From NCBI GenBank assembly GCA_038324385.1, contig JBBQHX010000182.1, positions 1 to 7,595 of the forward strand: a stretch of 7,595 bases of DNA, in the 5' to 3' direction. Within the stretch, counting starts at the first letter, position 1; every line of letters begins with the position of its first letter. This stretch comes from JBBQHX01 sp038324385 (GTDB taxonomy: Bacteria; Gemmatimonadota; Gemmatimonadetes; Gemmatimonadales; Gemmatimonadaceae). The notes beneath the pieces are model-generated. The model did not search any database. It had not been told where the DNA came from and was given only the letters and a program-made list of their open reading frames with translations. The position numbers and the translations under genes were made by a program. Of the stretch, positions 6,015-7,595 are shown piece by piece.

Positions 6015-7190
6015 ATGCGGGAAGTGGTGATCGCGAGCGCGGTGCGCAGCGCGGTGGGGCGCGGGAAGCGTGACGGTGGACTGGCGACGGTCCATCCGAT
6101 CACGCTGTCCGCCGAAATCATGAATGAGGCGGTCCGGCGCGCTGGGATCGACCCGGCGTCGCTCGACGACGTGCTCTGGGGCTGCGCGATGCCCGAGGCC
6201 TCGCAGGGGCTGAACATCGCGCGGCTGGCCGCGCTCAAATCCGCGCTGCCGGTCGACGTGCCGGCGGCGACGGTCAACCGTTTCTGCTCGTCAGGGCTGC
6301 AGTCGATCGCCATGGGCGCACAGGCGATCATGAGCGGGATGGCCGAGGCGGTCCTGGCTGGCGGCGTCGAGATGATGAGCCAGGTGCCGATGTCCGGCTA
6401 CCACACGCGGCTGCACCCCGAGATCACCGAGTCGTACATCGGGATGGGGTTCACCGCCGAACGGGTAGCCGAACGGTGGGGGATCTCGCGTGAGGCGCAG
6501 GACGAGTTCGCGATGCAGAGCCATCAGAAGGCGGCCAACGGCCGCCGCACGGGGTTGTTCGCGAAGGAGATCCATCCGATCCCGATCGAGCGTGTGAGAT
6601 TCGACGGGAGCACGCGCTCCGTCGAAACCGTCGTCTTCGACCGTGACGAGACGGTGCGCGAGGACACGTCGATGGAATCGCTGGCCAAGCTGCGGCCGGC
6701 GTTCAAGCCGAAGGGGTCCGTCACCGCCGGCAACGCCAGCCCGTACTCGGACGGCTGCGCCGCCGTGATCGTGATGAGCCGCGAGCGTGCCGATGCCGAG
6801 GGCGTGAAGCCGCTGGCGCGATTCATCACCTTCGCCGTCGCCGGTGTCGAACCCGACATCATGGGGATCGGCCCGGTGAAGGCGATCCCGAAGGCGCTCG
6901 CCCAGGCCGGCCTCTCGCTCGACCAGGTGAATGCGTTCGAATTCAACGAGGCGTTCGCGGCGCAGATTCTGGCCGTCGTCGGCGATCTGGGCATTCCCCG
7001 CGAGAAGCTCAACCCGAACGGCGGCGGCATCGCGTTAGGGCATCCGCTCGGCGCGACCGGTACCAAGCTGACGACGCACGCGATCTACGACCTCGGCAGG
7101 CGCGGCGGCGGGATCGCCGTCGTGACGATGTGCGTCGGTGGCGGCATGGGCGCCGCCGGCGTCTTCGAGGTGTTCCCCAGCGCGCCCTGA
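6015..7190 (+). CDS. fadA: FadA-type 3-ketoacyl-CoA thiolase (acetyl-CoA acyltransferase)
   Basis: A 391-residue thiolase, the usual family length, acting in the cytoplasm. It cleaves 3-ketoacyl-CoA with CoA to give acetyl-CoA and an acyl-CoA two carbons shorter, the last step of beta-oxidation. The nucleophile is C91 in NRFCSSGLQ. The other active-site motifs are NEAF (311-314), GHPLGATG with H343, and CVGGGMGAAG with the acid/base C373; GNASPYSDGCAAV at 239-251 is the family loop usually written GNAS-x-x-(N/S)DGA, here with Cys for the first Ala. All catalytic residues are intact, so activity is expected. It begins at ATG 6015, 49 bases after the fadN stop, with a GGGAGAA site, and is almost certainly cotranscribed. 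Position after a FadN-type protein favours a degradative thiolase over a biosynthetic acetyl-CoA acetyltransferase, although sequence motifs alone cannot separate the two. L341, two residues before the catalytic His, is a TTA codon. Confidence 0.93.
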   Translation: MREVVIASAVRSAVGRGKRDGGLATVHPITLSAEIMNEAVRRAGIDPASLDDVLWGCAMPEASQGLNIARLAALKSALPVDVPAATVNRFCSSGLQSIAMGAQAIMSGMAEAVLAGGVEMMSQVPMSGYHTRLHPEITESYIGMGFTAERVAERWGISREAQDEFAMQSHQKAANGRRTGLFAKEIHPIPIERVRFDGSTRSVETVVFDRDETVREDTSMESLAKLRPAFKPKGSVTAGNASPYSDGCAAVIVMSRERADAEGVKPLARFITFAVAGVEPDIMGIGPVKAIPKALAQAGLSLDQVNAFEFNEAFAAQILAVVGDLGIPREKLNPNGGGIALGHPLGATGTKLTTHAIYDLGRRGGGIAVVTMCVGGGMGAAGVFEVFPSAP

Positions 7191-7220
7191 TCGGCGCGTT
7201 CCGGTTGTGGCGGGCCACCT

Positions 7221-7254
7221 CGGCCGCCGCAACCGTGCGGCGCTTCGGCGGCCG
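7221..7254 (+). terminator. hairpin(s) downstream of fadA, possible terminator
   Basis: CGGCCGCCG (7221-7229) and CGGCGGCCG (7246-7254) form a perfect 9-bp stem with a 16-base loop. Parts of the same sequence can instead form a 6-bp stem, CGCCGC (7225-7230) with GCGGCG (7237-7242) around a 6-base loop, so the two folds exclude each other. It starts 31 bases after the fadA stop, where a terminator is expected, but no T-tract follows. Confidence 0.35.
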
Positions 7255-7294
7255 CGTTCGACCGGGCGTCCCCCGCGCCCACCGACTACCGCCG

Positions 7295-7312
7295 CGGGCC
7301 GTGTCTGGCCCG
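7295..7312 (+). promoter_or_regulatory. hairpin upstream of the last gene
   Basis: CGGGCC (7295-7300) and GGCCCG (7307-7312) form a perfect 6-bp stem with loop GTGTCT. It lies 34 bases before the ATG at 7347, followed by a pyrimidine-rich stretch. It may be a second part of the fadA 3' end or a leader element of the next gene. The rest of the 156-base gap (7191-7346) shows no gene and no clear promoter. Confidence 0.3.
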
Positions 7313-7346
7313 GTGCCCCTTCCTCCATTCCCCATCACACGCGCCG

Positions 7347-7595
7347 ATGACCTCTCGACGGTCTCTGATTACTCTCTCCCTCCTGCTGGGTTGCCTCGTG
7401 GCGACCGGGGTGGCGCCGTCCACCGCGGCGGCGCAGACGCCCGCCCCGGTCGTCCAACCCACGCCGCCGCAGATCGATACCGCGGTCGAGGCGGCGCAGG
7501 ACTCACGCGCCGTACCGCTGCCGATCACCGGCAGCGAGTTCGAGGCGGAGACGCAGCCGACCACGGGCTTCATGGCCACCGTGGATCGAGCCATG
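7347..7595 (+). CDS. exported protein of unknown function, N-terminal part, truncated by window edge
   Basis: From ATG 7347 the frame is open to the right edge, giving 83 residues. Residues 1-29 are a clear signal peptide: MTSRRS, a hydrophobic core LITLSLLLGCLVATGVA, and an Ala-rich end STAAAQT that fits signal peptidase I cleavage after AAA. LLGC at 13-16 loosely resembles a lipobox, so a lipoprotein is a weaker alternative. The mature part starts with a Pro-rich stretch (PAPVVQPTPPQ) and an acidic low-complexity region, ending TTGFMATVDRAM at the edge, where a structured domain may begin. I do not recognise the family from this piece. No Shine-Dalgarno is visible, as for the other exported proteins here. 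Whether it belongs to the fadNA operon is unclear: it is on the same strand, but 156 bases and hairpins separate them. Confidence 0.75.
   Translation, partial: MTSRRSLITLSLLLGCLVATGVAPSTAAAQTPAPVVQPTPPQIDTAVEAAQDSRAVPLPITGSEFEAETQPTTGFMATVDRAM

Noticed and set aside
6011..6018. GCATATGC palindrome over the fadA start codon as an operator
   Set aside because: An 8-base palindrome around an ATG preceded by CAT is easily due to chance, and nothing else supports regulation there.
3950..6331. A 793-residue open frame on the minus strand opposite fadN and the start of fadA
   Set aside because: It lies entirely antisense to a gene with intact catalytic motifs, is Arg/His/Ala-rich without family motifs, and is the expected by-product of strong third-position GC bias.

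Overview
The window is strongly GC-rich and densely packed. All recognisable genes are ordinary bacterial proteins. The combination of a periplasmic S9 (prolyl-oligopeptidase-like) peptidase with an N-terminus typical of environmental Gram-negative phyla, a secreted YceI protein, a DUF502 membrane protein and a FadN/FadA-type beta-oxidation pair fits a Gemmatimonadota-like chromosome. That assignment is inference from protein style and base composition; Acidobacteriota or another GC-rich phylum is not excluded. I saw no rRNA, tRNA, transposase, integrase, CRISPR array or phage gene.

Layout: (1) 1-1916, minus strand: the N-terminal 638 residues of a secreted S9-family peptidase; the catalytic C-terminal domain lies beyond the left edge. 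A good sigma70-like promoter sits upstream of it (1999-2027). (2) 2113-2667, plus: a two-helix DUF502 membrane protein. (3) 2710-3363, minus: a secreted YceI-like lipid-binding protein, convergent with the DUF502 gene across a 42-base gap that holds a GC-rich hairpin. (4) 3364-3652: a 289-base divergent control region containing two 10-base palindromes and a nested inverted repeat. (5) 3653-5965, plus: a FadN-type bifunctional 3-hydroxyacyl-CoA dehydrogenase/enoyl-CoA hydratase of 770 residues. (6) 6015-7190, plus: a FadA-type thiolase of 391 residues. (7) 7191-7346: a spacer with hairpins. (8) 7347-7595, plus: the first 83 residues of an exported protein of unknown function, cut by the right edge.

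The functional core is the fadN-fadA pair. The first protein hydrates trans-2-enoyl-CoA and oxidises the 3-hydroxyacyl-CoA, and the second cleaves the 3-ketoacyl-CoA, so together they make the last three steps of fatty-acid beta-oxidation. Both genes have a GGGAGA-type ribosome binding site, and they are separated by 49 bases, so they are very probably one operon. The peptidase, DUF502, YceI and the last exported protein have no visible functional link to this pathway.

I did not find a convincing undescribed system. The most useful leads are the palindromes in the yceI-fadN divergent region, the mutually exclusive hairpins after fadA, and the unidentified exported protein at the right edge.
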